Of a DNA stretch of 64,000 nucleotides, positions 7,858 to 20,344 are shown piece after piece. The DNA is taken from assembly GCA_019454045.1 (NCBI GenBank), contig SKCR01021095.1:1-64000 (forward strand), given 5' to 3'. The notes beneath the pieces were generated by a model. It was not told the DNA's origin, did not search any database, and saw only the letters and a list, made by a program, of their open reading frames with translations. The DNA is from Zanthoxylum bungeanum. Taxonomy: Eukaryota; Streptophyta; Magnoliopsida; Sapindales; Rutaceae. The translations under genes and the position numbers were made by a program. Every line of letters starts with the position of its first letter. Position 1 is the first letter of the stretch.

Positions 7858-9771
7858 TGTTTGGGTTCCTAGAACATGCCAAGGATCTATTAAGCATAAA
7901 ATTGTGTGAATAATTCAAGATAAGTGTGCGGAAAATACTTACAATGAACGATTTAGTGGATGAGAGATAAGAAAAACTTTTGCCTTTGAGAAGTGCTCCA
8001 AGCCCTCATTTGAATTCAAAACTCTAGGGATAAGTTTCCCCAACACCTTTGTTGACTCCGTTGTTGTGCTAGCAATCAAGATTTTTGAAACAAAAATCAT
8101 CAACCAAGAACCCGAGGCTCTCGTAAATTTGAGAGAATGAGAGGGGGGAGTTTAAGTCTTCACAAAGAGAGAGAGTGTGTGTATTTTGTGTTGTGTAATT
8201 TGTTTTCCAAAAACAATTACCTATTACCAAAAATCCAAAGTTGGTAAAAGTCATTCAAAATGACAAAATGTGTAAGACAAGTAATCAACCAAATCTACAC
8301 CAACTTCTATCACCAAAAAGTAAATAGAGTTAACTAGTGATGTGACTAGGTGGGCTCCACTTTAAATTCAAAATTCGAGTGGGCCTGCTAAACACATTTC
8401 GGGCTTGGGTTCGTTAATTCCGAATTAACGAATTTTTCGTTGCGACTTAATTAAATCAAATTTAATTAAATAATAATGCCTCGCAAAATTACTACGAAAG
8501 TCGCTCGCGAATCAATTCTAAATTAATTCGTTCGCCTGAATTAAAATCCAATTTTAATTCCGCTATGAAATCTAATTTCATTTAATATATCGAATATATT
8601 ATTTAATCGATTAATTCCAAATTAATCGTTCTCTCTCTACTATTCGAATTTTATCCCAGATAAATTCTTACCGTAATTAATCCTAGATTAATTTTCTCTC
8701 TCTCATAATTAATCCCAGATTAATTCTGGTCGAGTCAAACGTCATCGGTTAATCTTCGGGAAGTGACCCATGAGATCCTTGGATATGTTGGCAGCAAATC
8801 TGGTCGTCGGACTATCCGAACACGTGCGTACCCCGTACCACGTTCTTACCGATTTACAAGACATGGTTGGTTCTAGCAAAGCACCGTGCCTACCAAATTC
8901 TCCAGAAATATTCTTTTAAGGAATACATAATCTATATCAAGCGTAGTATATCAAGTATTGCGTATTGCGATCCAGTATCGGATGTCACATGCTAGGCCTG
9001 GGGCTGGAGTTGTGTCTGCCCCGTACGAAGCATATATCGGATCACTAGCAACTAGTCTATTTAATCGGATAATCATGACCTTGTCATATTATCCCGATAG
9101 TTGTAACATAATAGAGTACCAGTTCTGTATCCATGCGTGATCATCATCTCCATATGACTGAAGTGATACTTCCATCTTGACATCACACCCAATACACTAC
9201 GATTCTCAATAAACCTAGAAGAGGCGTACACAGAACCTGTTAAAGCCTTGGACGACCAAAACCAAAGCGTACTAATTGTCGCAAGTATTAGTGATGCAAG
9301 TCTCAGGTTAAGACCAAATACACCTACCCTGATTCGGATTCCCATAGACACATAATCATACTACCAATAGGATTCGGAGGGGTCTATCCAGAGGGAAGCT
9401 GTTTCTATACCATCGGTAAACAGAACCTCCTATTACACTTGCATGAGTATCCAATACCCAAATATATGAGAACTATGTCGTTACGCTTCCATAACACGCA
9501 TAAGTGTAATACTAGTCTATTCTGTATTATCGATGTCCAGTCTCGATAATACTACGACTAGGGATATTTAATGATTAAACCCTTAGTGGATCGATATTGT
9601 CTCATATCTTATTAATCTGGAACTAATCATAAGGACTTTTATAATTTATATATTAAAGTAATCTAATTACAAAATGATAAAACAGCAATTTCCTTTGTCA
9701 CATAGTTAATTTGTACAAAAACCACAATGTCTTTTACAAATAGTGATGCTATGGGTCATAATTGTCCAGCA
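7858..9771 (-). repeat. Copia family A 5' LTR (1914 bp)
   Basis: Reading right to left it starts TGCTGGACAATTATGACCC (9771) and ends GGAACCCAAACA (7858). The family consensus seen elsewhere in the window starts TGTTGGACAATT and ends CCAACA. Six other full or partial copies of this LTR occur in the window. Confidence 0.87.
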
Positions 9772-12087
9772 GTTACACCTTTTTGAAAAGTAATGACATA
9801 TTTAATTTTTGTAACTTTTTTTTTTATTATGGTAATTGAATATTAGATGTTACAAAATTAAATCTAAATTTTGGCCTTGGCCGATTTTCACTTAATAGGG
9901 GAGGGGAGTGGTTGTTTTGTTTTGGAAACAATTTAACCTAAGTATAAAAAGTAAATTTGATTTTCTTTTGTATGAGTCTCATTCTAGCAACCCTAGCCTC
10001 CTCCTTCTTCTTCATTCTCTCTCAATTGTTGAGAAAACAAAAACCAAGAACAAGAAGAAAACACAAGAAAAATATTATTGTGTGACAATAATATCTAAAG
10101 AGTTTAGGGATTCATTTTGTGTGAGTCAAGCCCACACTTGTTTCCGTTGGTTGTGAGACATAACATGGAAGATCGAGTGGTAGATCCGATCCAACATAGT
10201 TCACGCATGTATCATTATCATCAGTTCACACAGGAAGTAGATTCGAAGCATTGACACAGGCTCACAACACCATCAACAAACTGACTTCAGGGCGGCTTAT
10301 TTTTGTTTGCTTCATGTAAATAATAAATTAAAGAAAATTCTTCGATTATATTTGGTGATCATTTTAATTGTGAGCACTGTGTGATGGCTTGAATAAATAA
10401 AATATATGGTGAACCCAAGCATGCATGGCTTATGATCATGGCTTGTGATTAAAGTGTGTGCATGTGCACATATTAATCACGATGGAACACGTCCTTGATG
10501 CTGAGCAAAATCAAATGACGCTGATGAACCATATTGCGTGACTGGCGTGATCAACTTGCTGTGTGCGTGGCTGTGATCTGGATCAATTGCCTGGGACATG
10601 GATGATGCTGCATGGGAGATCAAGGGTCACTGTATTTTATGGATCGTGTATGACGAGCAGTGAATAAAAATACGAGACTGGTTCGGATCTGAATTTTTAG
10701 AAGAAAAATTTTGGATTCAGATGAGGAGGGCAGAAAAAATTTTTAAGTCCGATCCGTGTGCCTAAGACACTTCCGCTACACGAGGAAAGCGTTTCCTACA
10801 TCGGAAAGCTCACTTGAGTCTACAATAGACTCTATGATCTGGTATATCAAACTATGATCTTAACAAAATACAAACTCCAGAGCCATTGCAGAACGAACTC
10901 TTCAAGTAAAGAAATCACAATGGATCTCTTCTTTAAAGAAACCATTCAGGAACGCCACTTTGTATTCCTAGCTAAAATACAAAGTTTAATATTAACATTA
11001 ACCAATAGATCCTTTATTATTCAATTAGTGTGACTAGAGACAAGTTTCCTCAGAATCTACAATAGATTATTGAGTATAACCTTTCTCACTGTCATACTAT
11101 AATGGTTAAACCTTTAATAAGCTCACTTTGCTTTTGCTGGGCAAATAATTTGCACATTTTATGAACGACTCATAACGAAAGCTTAATCAAGTTCAAAACT
11201 TGATTGTAGCAAGTTACAAACAATCTTAGATCTATGGTTCGATGCTAAATTCTGAAATCGATATCAAATATCGCTCCCACTATAAGCTATAGGATAATTT
11301 TATTGGATAAAAAAACAGCAGAACCATTAAGTATCAAATACTATGCTAATGATTTTGACATCCTATTGGACTTATGTGAAAGCTTTCTAAGGGTCTTTTA
11401 ATCTTATTAATTATGTAGTTCCATTTATAGTTTATCACACTCACATTTGACTTCAATAAGTCATGTCTTTTCTATAATGGTTAACATCCGATGTTACACA
11501 CCAAGTAATAAAATAATTTTATTACTCGGGATCATAGAAAAGATATTCTACCAAATAGAATACAATATTCTATTGAATAGAATAAATGATAAATTTTTAT
11601 TTGTACCTCCGAGGTGCAAGTACATTTCAATTATATAACCATTATACAAAAGAAAGATCCAAATCTCAAACTTTTCAAGATTCAAATTTTCTACTTATAC
11701 AAATCATATACATAATTGTAGAAACTAATGGAACATTAATTAAAAAGATGAATTAGTGTTACTGGAGTATATCCCCAAGAGTGTTGAAATTAATTCGGTA
11801 ACACTCAATATCAAACGAACCAAATCATATAGGATTCGAATTTCTCCCACTGATCAATTCCATAATGATGGAATCTTAGAAGAATAATATTGAGTAAGAA
11901 TCATATTTATTAAATAACCTTAGACCTAATTGCCATAAATTCATATGTTTGGTCGTATCAAGCATCTAGAATTTTTAAGATATAGTTTTCAAAACTTCAA
12001 ATCGAATATCTTTGAACCATTCAAAATATTCTATCCGCGTTTCATCAGAAACACATTGAAAATTCTCGAACCATTCAAGACATTCAA
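9772..12087. repeat. Unassigned old repeat, left part (LTR-like)
   Basis: No protein motif is recognisable. The segment 9900-10160 looks like an LTR promoter region: agtataaaaagt TATA at 9943-9950, then a pyrimidine-rich leader (9990-10022). From about 10800 the sequence is AT-rich with scattered CTCCCACT motifs (about 11275, 11846), which on the minus strand resemble copia polypurine tracts. The copia LTR ending at 9771 probably inserted into it. The segment resumes right of the CACTA element. Confidence 0.4.
9943..9950 (+). promoter_or_regulatory. Candidate TATA box of LTR-like repeat
   Basis: The string tataaaaa is followed 40-75 bases downstream by CT-rich sequence, as in plant LTR transcription start regions. 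No direct evidence of transcription is available. Confidence 0.4.
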
Positions 12088-12109
12088 TATCACTACAAGA
12101 AAAAAGGCT

Positions 12110-12440
12110 TTTACTGATACTAAATTAGTGTCAGTAAAGGGTTTTACTGACACTATATAAATGTGTCAGTGTTGCCGCAGCCAGAAATCACTGACACTAG
12201 TTTCTAGTGTCAATGATTCTTAGTGTCAGTAAACGTTAATACTGTAGTATCAGAAAATTATTGACACTATGGTATCAGTAATCTCTCACACTATTTTAGT
12301 GTCAGTAAATTATTGACACTATATCATCAGTATTTAGTGATACTATAGTGTCAGTAAATTTTGTTACTGCAGTATCAGTATATCGCATATATTTGATTTT
12401 TAGTGTCAGTAATTATTGTTACTATAGTATCAATATCCGT
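12110..12440. repeat. CACTA left subterminal repeat array
   Basis: About fifteen degenerate copies of a 10-12 base unit (AGTGTCAGTAA or ACTGACACTA, and ATC variants) occur in both orientations with no long spacer. In CACTA elements such arrays bind the element's regulatory protein. Confidence 0.8.
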
Positions 12441-13479
12441 CAATATCTTTTAAAATTTAAAAATCGTATTATTTCACAATTATATTTCTTATTTTTTGTA
12501 ATTAAATATCATAATATAATATATATATATATATATATACCAACTCAATGAAATAAAAAACTAAAAAATTACATTTATATAAAATTCGCAATATAATAGA
12601 TTAATCGTATTAATCAATTCAACAGTATCACATGATGAATACAAAAACTCCATAGACAATCTTTAAATTAACATATATATATTTCAAAAACTACTCTTAA
12701 AGTCCCATCAAAATGTCATGCCCCCACCAAAATTCATGATACTTGTTGAGAAGCCTGCAACAATCCCCCAACAATATGATATCTGGCACAAAATCTGAAA
12801 TTATAAACCAAATGTTAAGAATTAGATGGACTTCCAAAAAAAATCGATATCTTCATAAATAAAAACATTAAATACATCCAAATAAAAATACAAAATATAA
12901 CCCTACAGTCTACACTGGGTTCCATGACCTATACACCCAACTAATCATTGACCATGAAAATTAAGCTTTTGAATCAAAGTGAAATATCTCACTTAACTAA
13001 AAGAAAAATTAAAATGCCAAAGGTAAAGAACAGGTAATACGTTTAAGCCCTCATTACTATAAAACACCAGTAAAATCAATTATACAATTTCCATATTACA
13101 GAATTCCAAACAGTATGGTTACTAAAAGACTTGAAATAGACTAAAACTTTAACTACACTACAAATACAAATCTTACATCTCTTTTATCGAACAAATGATA
13201 CTATGATCGGTTACAGATCCAAAACAGTAGCATTATCCTCTTCTAATCTTCCTAATCCAATTTCATTAACATATAAAAGAAACTTATATGTTTTCCATAA
13301 TGCATATTATTCTCATTATGTAATTTGGTAATAATCATCATTCGAGCATTTATTTTATTATTTTTATTTTATTATCATTATTATTATTTTTTTTATCCCA
13401 AACTACTGAAATTTTACAAGTTACGGAAACTCCAAAATTTTCCCCCAAATCTAGGGTTCTACCAATTTCCCCAATTCAT

Positions 13480-13870
13480 TTAATCTTGTTAATTTATCAA
13501 TTCATCAATGCCATCGAAACCCAATTTCACAAAACTAATCAAACCCAATGAAATTTATAAGAACAGTGTACTTACTTGTCTCATACACACATATACGCAC
13601 GATAAATTCACTGGATTTATTTGTTTTGGGGCTGCTACTTTCTCTCTTCTCTGCTCGACTTCTTCTCTGCTTCTTCTCTCTGCTGCTCCAGCGTGACCAG
13701 TGCAGTCTCTTTCTCCCTTCTTTCTTGGCCTATTCTTTCTTCTGTATCTCTCGCCTCTCTCAATCATCATCTCCCCTCTCCCTCTCCCTCTCCTCTCCTT
13801 TTAGTATTCTCTCTTCCTTTCGGCATCTCCCTCTTTTTTTCTTCGGTCCTCTCTAGGTGTGTAATCCATT
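13480..13870. other. Pyrimidine-rich interior of CACTA element
   Basis: The plus strand is strongly CT-rich from 13630 to 13860, so the minus strand is GA-rich, and a GTAAGT donor-like site lies on the minus strand near 13570. This could be a promoter and first exon remnant or captured gene leader, read leftwards. ORFs here are low-complexity and I do not call a gene. The rest of the interior (12440-13480, 13870-14320) shows nothing recognisable. Confidence 0.3.
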
Positions 13871-14436
13871 GTTGTGTGTTTCTCTTGTGTGCGTGTGTAG
13901 TGGCTGTGTGCGTATTTTATATATACATATATATTTTTTTATTTTGTGCGAGAAGAATCTAGAAAAATAAATATATGTATATATTCTAGAATTTTCTATA
14001 ATCTATTTATTACTATACAAGCCCTTCAATTACCTCCATAAGATGCACTAACTTAATATAGAAAATCATAAAATTTTGTGTACCTTTCCACTTTGAAGGT
14101 TGATAATTGATAGGATGTACTGGATTTTGTTTAGATTTTAGAAATTACAAATGAGAGATTCATATTTGAGAGTAAAGAAGGGGGAACCAAAGGCTGCGCG
14201 ATGAAAAAAAAAGTTGGGAATGAGAGGAACCCTAAATTACTAAGATTGATTTGGTAACTACGGTTCAGGTTTTGACCCGACAAATACATATATATTTTTA
14301 TAAACCGCGGTTTAAGGAACAAAAGTCACGATTTGGCCCAGTGGTAAAGCCTTACAATAAAAAAAAATTTATATCAATGGTTACAATTTCGAGTCCCAGC
14401 AGACTTAAGGAAATAATTTTTTTTTTATTTTTTTAC

Positions 14437-14730
14437 TGATACTAAGGTATCATTAATTACTGACGCTAAATTTACTGATACTCTAGTGTCAGTAATATAT
14501 GCGAAAAACGTCACTTCCGCGAGGTGTTGGTTCGACTCCAGACGACTACGCTTTTTTTTTTTTTTTTTATTTCTTACTGATACTATTGTAATAGTAATAC
14601 TGACACTAAAATCGCTGATACCATAGTGTCAGTAATTATTGATATTTAAGTGAAAAACACGGAAATAGGCCCATTTACACGTCGTTCTGACACTTTTAGC
14701 CTAGTGTCACTAACCTTAGTGTCAGTAAAG
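14437..14730. repeat. CACTA right subterminal repeat array
   Basis: The same unit as at the left end recurs (ttactgatactaagg, ctagtgtcagtaat, atagtgtcagtaatt, tagtgtcagtaaag), interleaved with two tRNA-like B-box strings. Confidence 0.78.
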
Positions 14731-14751
14731 GCCTTTTTTCTTGTAGTGTAT

Positions 14752-16037
14752 GTGATCTTTTAGAAATGCATAACTAAGTCATGAAAAATCATTAAGTAAG
14801 TTACGAAGTAAAGAAAACTATCCAAGGCAATTTATAATTCATTAAACTACATACATCTAATATATTAGTTTAAAAAATCTGTGGTCCAATGACGATCATT
14901 GGTTAAATGAGATTTAATCACATTCGCAAATACAATATTCATTAAATGGTTAAGAATATGTGGTGTGATCTCTTATCAAACATCCTTTGCCATACAACAT
15001 AAGCATCTAATAATTATGTGATAAAAACTCATAAAGCATTGTTCTAAATTATTTAGTTAACCGAATATTTTTCTTAATGTTTATCTCTTCATTAATGACA
15101 CTACTAGTCATATTAAAATATGAAATAACTGTTTATAAAGAACAAGTAACTATCCAATAGTCACAAGTTCTGATATCAAATATCAAAATAATTATTAAAC
15201 ACTATTTTAAATAACTAGACGGGAGATCTAGTATCCAATACCTATAGTTGTCGTATTGTAAGAATCAATATTCTCTAAACACAACTATACACATCTCCTT
15301 TCTTTAGCTTTATAATTTGCCTTCAACTATTCACAAAACAATTGCAATAATTGATTAGCAATGGGGTTTTCTTAATGCAAGTCAAGAATCTTGAGACATG
15401 AACTAATTCACGTAAATTCTTACTGCAAAAGAAACTATTCTCTCTAGACAATTATATCCTAAAACGGATATCTATTTAGATTACCTAATGTGACTTAGTA
15501 ACTAAGCATTACCATCTTGATTTTCAAAAAATTGGAACAACAGTTCCCGATGGTTTTGTCTAATCTAACAATATCCAAGCCTACTCTTAATCTAGAACCT
15601 TTTCTAGAAATTTACAACCATAAGGAAAATCAGAAAACATATAGATAAATATGCATGCAATGAATTAGAAGTTTAATTCTATATAAACAATAGAATAAAG
15701 GAAACATATGCGGCCTTTTTCACAATATTACACACTACCTTGTTTATGGATTTTAAACCTAGCAGTGCCTCCCACTACTTTACATAATACCCTAATCCCC
15801 AACGGAAAATGGGAATCCAATAATTAAATTGAATTCCATAGTGAGAAGTGGACCCCATGAATATATTTTGACTCACAGCTTTGACATGTTCTCGCCTACA
15901 TATATTCACATGTAGACAACTCATTATCAATCACACTTACTGTGACTCTTATTTTTGGTCCTGACCATTTCTCGTTATGAAAGCTTTGCCACATTCACAA
16001 GTAGGCGTATCAAGGCTTCACTTGTCAGTGACCAATA
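14752..16037. repeat. Unassigned old repeat, right part
   Basis: This continues the AT-rich sequence interrupted by the CACTA element. It has no ORF of note and contains another TCCCACTACTTTAC string near 15769. It ends where recognisable copia pol sequence starts, near 16038. Confidence 0.4.
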
Positions 16038-17180
16038 ATCAATGATGAAACTATACCAATAATCTTCAAATACACAAGAACCGGGTATGTTGGAGAGAGT
16101 CAGAAAACAACCTGGGGTATGGGTTTCTGATCTCATCTCATAAAGATGTCAATCTTTTGGGGAATACCAACTGACTACATATGAGGAAGCGATACAAGGT
16201 ATTGACTCCCTAATTATGGCAAAGTGCCATGACATCCGAAATGGATTCCATATATACCAACAAGTTTGGATACTAGTTGATGTACCGCAAGGCATTGTGC
16301 CTATTGGTACTTTATAAGACTTCAAGGAAGACGTACATGGATGGAAACGTACCAACGTATAAAGTTAGGCTTTTAGTGGAAAGGTATCGTTATCAACATT
16401 ATGTTGATTACGATTCAACCTTTTACCTGTTGCCGCGGTAAATCTATTTAGATAATGCTTGCTAATGCTGGATGTTTCATTTATGAAATATGACAGCTGA
16501 ACGGGAAAATCGCTTTCCTGAAAGAAACATTTTGGAGGATGTTTACAACATCATGTCGATTTTGTCGTACCCATAACCAGCAAACAAGGTTTGCATGTTA
16601 TTCGATCCATATTTGGATTGAAGCAAGCATTTGGTTCTTGGAATTATCGTTTTGAGGTAATCATAATGGTATATGATTTAATTCAAAATAAATGATTCTT
16701 GTGTATATAAGGAGTTAGTGGGGAGCGCACTGACAGTGGATGTCCTATAAAATAATGATATGTCATTTCTTGGAAATGAAATTTCCCAAATAACAATCGG
16801 CGAAAGCTTGGCTTTCATGAAAAACTCTCCGAGAAATCGTACATTGAAAAATGTACGCGACCTGGTGTCTCATACGCTTTGAGCATATGGATTCACAAAC
16901 AGGCCAATCCAAGTGATAGTCACTGGATTGATGTTAAGAACATCCGTTAGTATCTTAGAGAACTAAGGATGCTGTCTTAGTCTATGGAGAAGAAGAACTT
17001 GATGTGACTGGGATCACTGTAGCAAGTTTCCTAACCGATAAAATGACTATAAGTCGCAAACGGTACTATACAGTTTGAATAACGAAACGGTGAGCTGGAA
17101 ATCTTTCAAGCAAGATACTGTTACCAAATAAACAACAATGCGGGTTATTGCTGCAGCTGAGGCAGTAATAGAATAAACAA
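16038..17180 (+). pseudogene. Copia family A RT-RNase H remnant
   Basis: Broken plus-strand frames match the family's region before and within reverse transcriptase: ESVRKQP-like text, EEAIQGID-like text, MDSIYTN, WTLVDVPQGIVPIGT, and later RNase H-like nucleotide blocks (gatactgttaccaaataaacaac). Many stops and indels are present and no YVDD motif survives. It lacks LTRs, ends abruptly near 17180, and is one piece of a scrambled cluster. Confidence 0.72.
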
Positions 17181-17355
17181 CAATTCTGGGAAAAATGATC
17201 CAATACAATTTTCTTGAAATTGATCCAATCAATCTTCAATTCAACATCCATTAAGCATACAAAATCATCCAATTTCATTTAAACATGCTCAAAATCAATT
17301 TACCCAAATTTTAACCCGAAACATTTTCATGCTTTTAACCATGCTCTGATACCAT
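17181..17355 (-). other. Copia leader fragment with canonical PBS
   Basis: On the minus strand TGGTATCAGAGC (17354-17343) directly follows the LTR end and matches the initiator tRNA-Met PBS. About 160 bases of leader follow before the junction with plus-strand RNase H sequence. Confidence 0.78.
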
Positions 17356-18112
17356 TGTTGGAGATTCTAAGCATCCCAAGATCAATAAAACAAGCATGAA
17401 CATGTGTGAATACATTCGAGGATGTCGCGGAATACTTACATCGATCGGTTGAGCGACGCGGAGGCAATAAAAATGAAATTTTGCCCTCTGTTCTTCGGTA
17501 GTGAGTTGCTGTGACAGTCCACTAAGTTGCGGCCATTGGAGGTCCTCAAACAAGCTCCAAGCTTCGTCGAACGATTCACGGCTGATGAGTGGACTTCCCT
17601 ATCACATTCGCATGATCCCGTAGTGTGCTAGCACTCCCGATTTTGCCACAAAATCGCGACTTTTCTTCCTATTTTTCTCCCTTGGTTCACGGCAGAACTG
17701 CCAACCAGAAGCAAGAAACAGCAGCCCAAAGGCGTGAAGATGAAGAAGAGTGGAGAGAGAGAGGAGTAAAAAGTGGTTGTGTCTAATTTTGTATTTGATT
17801 TTTTTTAAAATCATATACCAAAATTTGGCTAATAAAAAGTCAAACTTTTAATGCCAACAACCACCACATCACTCAATCACATCAATCAATCAATCATTTG
17901 TCACATCACTCAAAGTAACATGATTTGACGCTTGATGCGACTAATGATTTGACGCTTGATTTTACTTGCATGCCACACTCGAATTCGAAATGCGAATGCG
18001 CTCGCAAATAATCCGGGCTCGGGTTCGCTAATTCCAAATAACGAATTTTCCGTTGCGTCGTAATTAAATCTAATTTAATAAAATAATCATGCCTATCATA
18101 ATTACTATTCAC
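17356..18112 (-). repeat. Copia family A LTR fragment (3' part)
   Basis: The minus-strand LTR end is intact (…GAATCTCCAACA), and the body matches the region at 39589-40320. It is truncated at about 18112, inside the AT-rich U3, where it joins pol sequence. Confidence 0.8.
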
Positions 18113-18255
18113 GTCGCGTACATATCATGGCATACATGATCGATCCGACTGCTGAAGCGAACGAGATTCGACTCATGTTGTCTTTCTCATCTTGAGTTTT
18201 AGGACACATGTCCTTAGATAGAGTGACGCCATGTGACTCTATCTAAGGAGCTCAC
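18113..18255 (-). pseudogene. Copia RT C-terminal fragment
   Basis: On the minus strand the nucleotides match the segment encoding ERDNMSRIPFASAVGSIMYA in the plus copy near 38100-38170. Only about 140 bases remain, between an LTR fragment and plus-strand gag. Confidence 0.72.
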
Positions 18256-18880
18256 TGACATTCAAAGTCTTCTAGGAAGGAAAATGACAAATCCCAAGAT
18301 GTTTGCCTACAGTGTGGAAAATAGGGTCACTGGAAGTGTGACTGCCGTGTGTACAAGGCGCACATGAAGGAAATCAAATCGGGCGAGGCACCGGCTTCAG
18401 GTATATTTGTTATTGAAATAAACATGTCTACTTCTAGTTTTAAAAATTGGATTTTTGATTCTGGTTGTGGTACTCATATATGTACTGATGTGCAGGATCT
18501 ACAGATTAGTATGAGACTGACTTCATGAGAGATAGACCTCCGAGTTAGAAATGGGACTAGAGTCGCCGTTTTGGCTGTTGTGACTTATATTTTGGAATTA
18601 CCCTCGGGGCATGAACTTAATTTATCAGACTGCTACTATGTACCTAGTTTGACTAGGAATATTATTTATATATCTTGTTTAGCCCATTGTGGGCATACTT
18701 TTGTATTCAGAAACACATGGTGTTTTGTTTATAAAAATGATATTGAGATATGTAGTGCTGATGTTAATAATGATATTTATATTTTGAATATAAATCAATC
18801 TCAAACATATAACATAACAAACAAAAGGATTAAATTAAGTAACAAAGATGAAACTTATATGTGGGTGGTAGAAGTAATAT
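18256..18880 (+). pseudogene. Copia gag zinc knuckle and protease fragment
   Basis: The fragment begins within the Lys-rich end of gag and has a knuckle of the CLQCGK-GHWKCDC type with a stop (TAG) in it. It continues through FVIEINMSTSSFKNWIFDSGCGTHIC, so the protease DSG active site is intact here. A 116-residue open segment (18571-18921) carries LELPSGHELNLSDCYYVPS. Integrase and the N-terminal half of RT are missing; the sequence jumps to RT near 18880. Confidence 0.8.
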
Positions 18881-20344
18881 CCATTGGCAAAGTGATACAG
18901 GGTATCGACTCCCTATCATAAAGATTTCAATCTTATTGAGGAATACGAACTGACTACGTATGAGGAAGTGATACATGGTATCGACTCCCTATCATGGCAA
19001 AGTGTCATGATATCCGAAATGGATTCCATGTATACCAACTATGTTTGGACACTGGTTGATGTACCAGAAGGCATTGTGCCTATTAGTACTATATGAGTCT
19101 TCAAGGACGACAAACATGGACAGCAACATACAAACGTACTAATCTAGGCTTGTAGCCAAAAGGTATCGTTATCAACATTGTGTTGATTACGAAGAAATCT
19201 TTTACTCGTTGCCATTGTTAAATCCATTTGGATAATGCTTGCTAATGCTGCATGTTTCATTTATGAAATATGGCAGCTAAACGTCAAAATCGCTTTCCTT
19301 AAACGGAAACTTTTTGGAGGATGTTTACAACATCCTGACGGTTTTGTCGTACCAAAACAAGCAAACAGGGTTTGCAAGTTAATTCGATCCATAGATGGAT
19401 TGAAGCAAGCATAGGGTTCTTGGAACTATCGTTTTGATGTAATCATAATGGTATATAATTTAATTCAAAACGAAAATGATTCTTGTGTATATAAGGAGGT
19501 TAGTGGGAGCGCACTGACATTGACTGTCCTATAAATAAATGATGATATATCATTTCTTGGAAAAGAAATTCCAATAATACAGTCGGTGAAAGCTTGGCTT
19601 TCATGAAAACTTCTCCGTAGAATTCTTGGGAGAGACAACCTTTATTCTAGGAATAAAGATCAACTGGGTTAGATCTAAAAGTTGTTGGCACTCTCCGAGA
19701 ACTCGTACATTGAAATAAATATACGTGACCTGGTGTCTCATATGCTTTGAGCATATGGAGTCACAATCAGGCCAATCCGAGTGATAGTCACTGGATTGAT
19801 GTTAAGAACATCATTTAGTATCTTAGATGATCTAAGGATGCTTTCTTAAGCTATGGAGAAGGAGAACTTGAAGTGACTGGGTTCACTACTGTAAGTTTCC
19901 AACCCGATAAAGACGACTATAAGTCGCAAAAGGTACTATATAGTTTGAATAACGGAATAGTGGGCTGGAAATCTTCCAAGCAAGATACTGTTACCGAATA
20001 AACAACAAAAGCGGAATACTGCTGCAGCTGAGGCAGCAATAGAAGTCAATTGGATCGATAATAATCCTAATTAGATTAGGAATAGTTCTGTTAGCAGCTG
20101 AGCTAGGCTTCAGCGCAGGCTAAAAAATTAATGGTCTCATCAATGATCCAGATATATACTTCAACTATTCATCTGATTCGTTCGGATCATACATCGTGGC
20201 GATATGATGATTGAATAAATCGCATCAGATGATAACCATGCAAATCCGTTGATGAAAGCATTTGCTCAGCATAAGTTTGAGCGAAACTATACACAGTTCG
20301 GGTGTAAGACATTTGAGTGATTGGCTATAGGCCAAGTGGGAGAT
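18881..20344 (+). pseudogene. Copia RT-RNase H remnant ending at polypurine tract
   Basis: Plus-strand nucleotides follow the same order as at 37200-38820: the EEVIHGIDSLSWQS-like region, VWTLVDVPEGIVPI, RT palm, then RNase H and the terminal tract aagtgggagattg before the LTR. It is riddled with frameshifts. A short duplication of the gtatcgactccctatca segment occurs at its left end (about 18898 and 18977). Confidence 0.75.

Larger units (their letters stand above)
3882..9771 (-). mobile_element. Ty1/copia family A element, 5' two-thirds
   Basis: Reading right to left the element has a 5' LTR (9771 to 7858), a PBS (7856-7844), a long leader, gag with a zinc knuckle, protease, GAG-pre-integrase and the start of integrase. 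It is cut at 3881/3882 by the plus-strand gypsy LTR, so reverse transcriptase, RNase H and the 3' LTR lie left of the window. The same family recurs in plus orientation at 20345-42727 and from 61140. Stops and frame breaks make it non-functional. Confidence 0.88.
12091..14748. mobile_element. Non-autonomous CACTA (En/Spm-type) transposon, 2658 bp
   Basis: The ends are perfect inverted repeats: CACTACAAGAAAAAAGGC at 12091-12108 and its reverse complement at 14731-14748. They are flanked by a 3-bp target duplication TAT at 12088-12090 and 14749-14751, as expected for this superfamily. Both subterminal regions hold many short direct and inverted copies of TAGTGTCAGTAA / TACTGACACTA, the usual transposase-binding subterminal arrays. 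No transposase (TNP2/TNPA-like) coding sequence is visible, so movement would need an autonomous partner. Confidence 0.93.

Noticed and set aside
8958..9351. ORFs of 60-97 codons in the copia LTRs, recurring at 20768, 39235, 41054 and 61439
   Set aside because: They recur only because the LTR recurs; they differ in frame and length between copies and lack any recognisable domain.
13508..13962. Ser/Leu/Phe-rich ORFs in the CACTA interior
   Set aside because: They derive from the CT-rich tract in two frames and have low complexity; a membrane protein is not supported.
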